NCBI GenBank assembly: GCA_964499985.1
Contig: CAZCMX010000001.1
Location: 42,083-106,082 of the forward strand
Length of the DNA stretch: 64,000 nt
Direction: 5' to 3'
Source: UBA5734 sp964499985
Lineage (GTDB): Bacteria > Bacillota > Clostridia > Saccharofermentanales > UBA5734
Made by a program: the position numbers and the translations under genes. Every line of letters starts with the position of its first letter. The stretch's first letter is position 1. Positions 63,742 through 64,000 of this stretch are shown piece by piece. The notes under the pieces were generated by a model. The model saw only the letters and a program-made list of their open reading frames with translations. It was not told the DNA's origin and made no database searches.

Positions 63742-63779
63742 AAAAAATCGGACCGCTCCCTTGTTCAAAGGAGCGGTCC
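63742..63779 (-). terminator. Terminator after tRNA-Arg
   Basis: On the minus strand GGACCGCTCC pairs with GGAGCGGTCC (10 bp), followed by GATTTTTT. Confidence 0.9.
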
Positions 63780-63856
63780 TGGCGAGCCTAGGAGGACTCG
63801 AACCTCCGACCCACAGCTTAGAAGGCTGTTGCTCTATCCAACTGAGCTATAGACCC
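63780..63856 (-). tRNA. tRNA-Arg (anticodon UCU)
   Basis: Acceptor GGGTCTA/TAGGCTC (with two G-U pairs), anticodon loop CTTCTAA, T-loop GGTTCGAGTCC, discriminator G, encoded CCA. It reads AGA/AGG codons. Confidence 0.93.
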
Positions 63857-63910
63857 ATGTCTGCCTTGCCTCTGACCTGATTATACAAAAAACAGGCGGG
63901 AGGAGGCAAG

Positions 63911-63932
63911 AAAATGGCGGCCTGTGGCCGCC
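63911..63932 (-). terminator. Terminator after tRNA-Gly
   Basis: On the minus strand GGCGGCC and GGCCGCC form a 7-bp stem with a 3-base loop, followed by ATTTTC. Confidence 0.65.
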
Positions 63933-63945
63933 TTGCCGGCGATAT

Positions 63946-64000
63946 TGGAGCGGGTGATGGGAATCGAACCCACGCAATCAGCTTGGAAGGCTGAGGTTCT
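63946..64000 (-). tRNA. tRNA-Gly (anticodon UCC), 3' part only
   Basis: On the minus strand, from the right edge: anticodon arm with loop CTTCCAA, T-arm GTGGGTTCGATTCCCAT, acceptor CACCCGC, T and encoded CCA. The D-arm and 5' acceptor half lie outside the window. Confidence 0.92.

Noticed and set aside
62492..63880. Long plus-strand open frame opposite the topoisomerase B gene
   Set aside because: It is the complement of a clearly conserved gene and ends in a tRNA-antisense peptide; no ribosome-binding site or homology is seen.

Overview
The window is a 64 kb stretch of bacterial chromosome (GC roughly 57-58% by eye). It is almost entirely housekeeping and core metabolic genes and looks like a member of the Bacillota/Clostridia. 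The reasons are a T-box leader before leuA, Clostridium-type LexA boxes, RNase Y, a PgpH-type HD membrane protein, PyrR and PyrDB/PyrK, an Asp23/AmaP cluster, and the orders phoH-pgpH-ybeY-era-recO and nusB-xseA-xseB-ispA-dxs-nadK-argR-recN. The high GC and the mixture of genes would suit a Saccharofermentans/Fastidiosipila-like lineage, but that is a guess. A run of exactly 100 N marks a scaffold join, so the source is a draft or metagenomic assembly. I see no prophage, insertion sequence, CRISPR array or plasmid gene.

Layout. 1-5.2 kb: the start of a tyrosine recombinase, then asd, a LacI-type regulator, a leucine T-box, leuA and an acetyltransferase. 5.3-7.0 kb: a perfect 36-bp AT-rich palindrome between convergent terminators, a small membrane protein, lexA with two SOS boxes, and hfq. 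7.1-15.8 kb (minus): miaA, mutL, mutS, miaB, a DAHP synthase and a membrane protein, probably one operon. 15.8-26.8 kb (minus): the pyrimidine operon pyrR-B-C-F-carB-K-D-E without carA, followed by a YgjP-like metallopeptidase and an RluA-type enzyme. 27.0-29.2 kb: four tRNA genes, each unit with a good promoter and terminator, around murD. 29.3-31.8 kb: a nuclease-XPD/DinG helicase fusion. 31.8-44.3 kb (minus): recO, era, ybeY, pgpH, phoH, two DUF881 genes, rluD, lspA, a solute-binding lipoprotein, ymdB and rny. 44.3-55.3 kb: a NuoE-like ferredoxin, a third RluA-family enzyme, recN, argR, nadK, dxs, ispA, xseB, xseA, nusB, the Asp23 envelope-stress trio and efp. 55.4-64 kb: yqeG, lysC, a membrane-anchored deacetylase-like protein that has lost its metal ligands, a divergent type IIA topoisomerase pair separated by a 41-bp palindromic repeat containing the assembly gap, tRNA-Arg and a partial tRNA-Gly.

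How the genes fit together. Many are co-transcribed with 1-30 bp overlaps, so translational coupling is probably widespread. Themes are mismatch and recombination repair (mutSL, recO, recN, xseAB, lexA, the helicase), RNA modification and turnover (miaA, miaB, three RluA-family enzymes, hfq, ybeY, rny), de novo UMP synthesis, aspartate-family and leucine/aromatic amino acid synthesis, and cell-envelope functions (murD, lspA, dxs/ispA, AmaP/Asp23). No obviously new multi-gene system is present. The items most worth checking are the inactivated deacetylase-like protein, the palindromic repeat at the topoisomerase locus, the divergent topoisomerase itself, the 36-bp palindrome, the nuclease-helicase fusion, and the absence of carA and tlyA from their usual positions.
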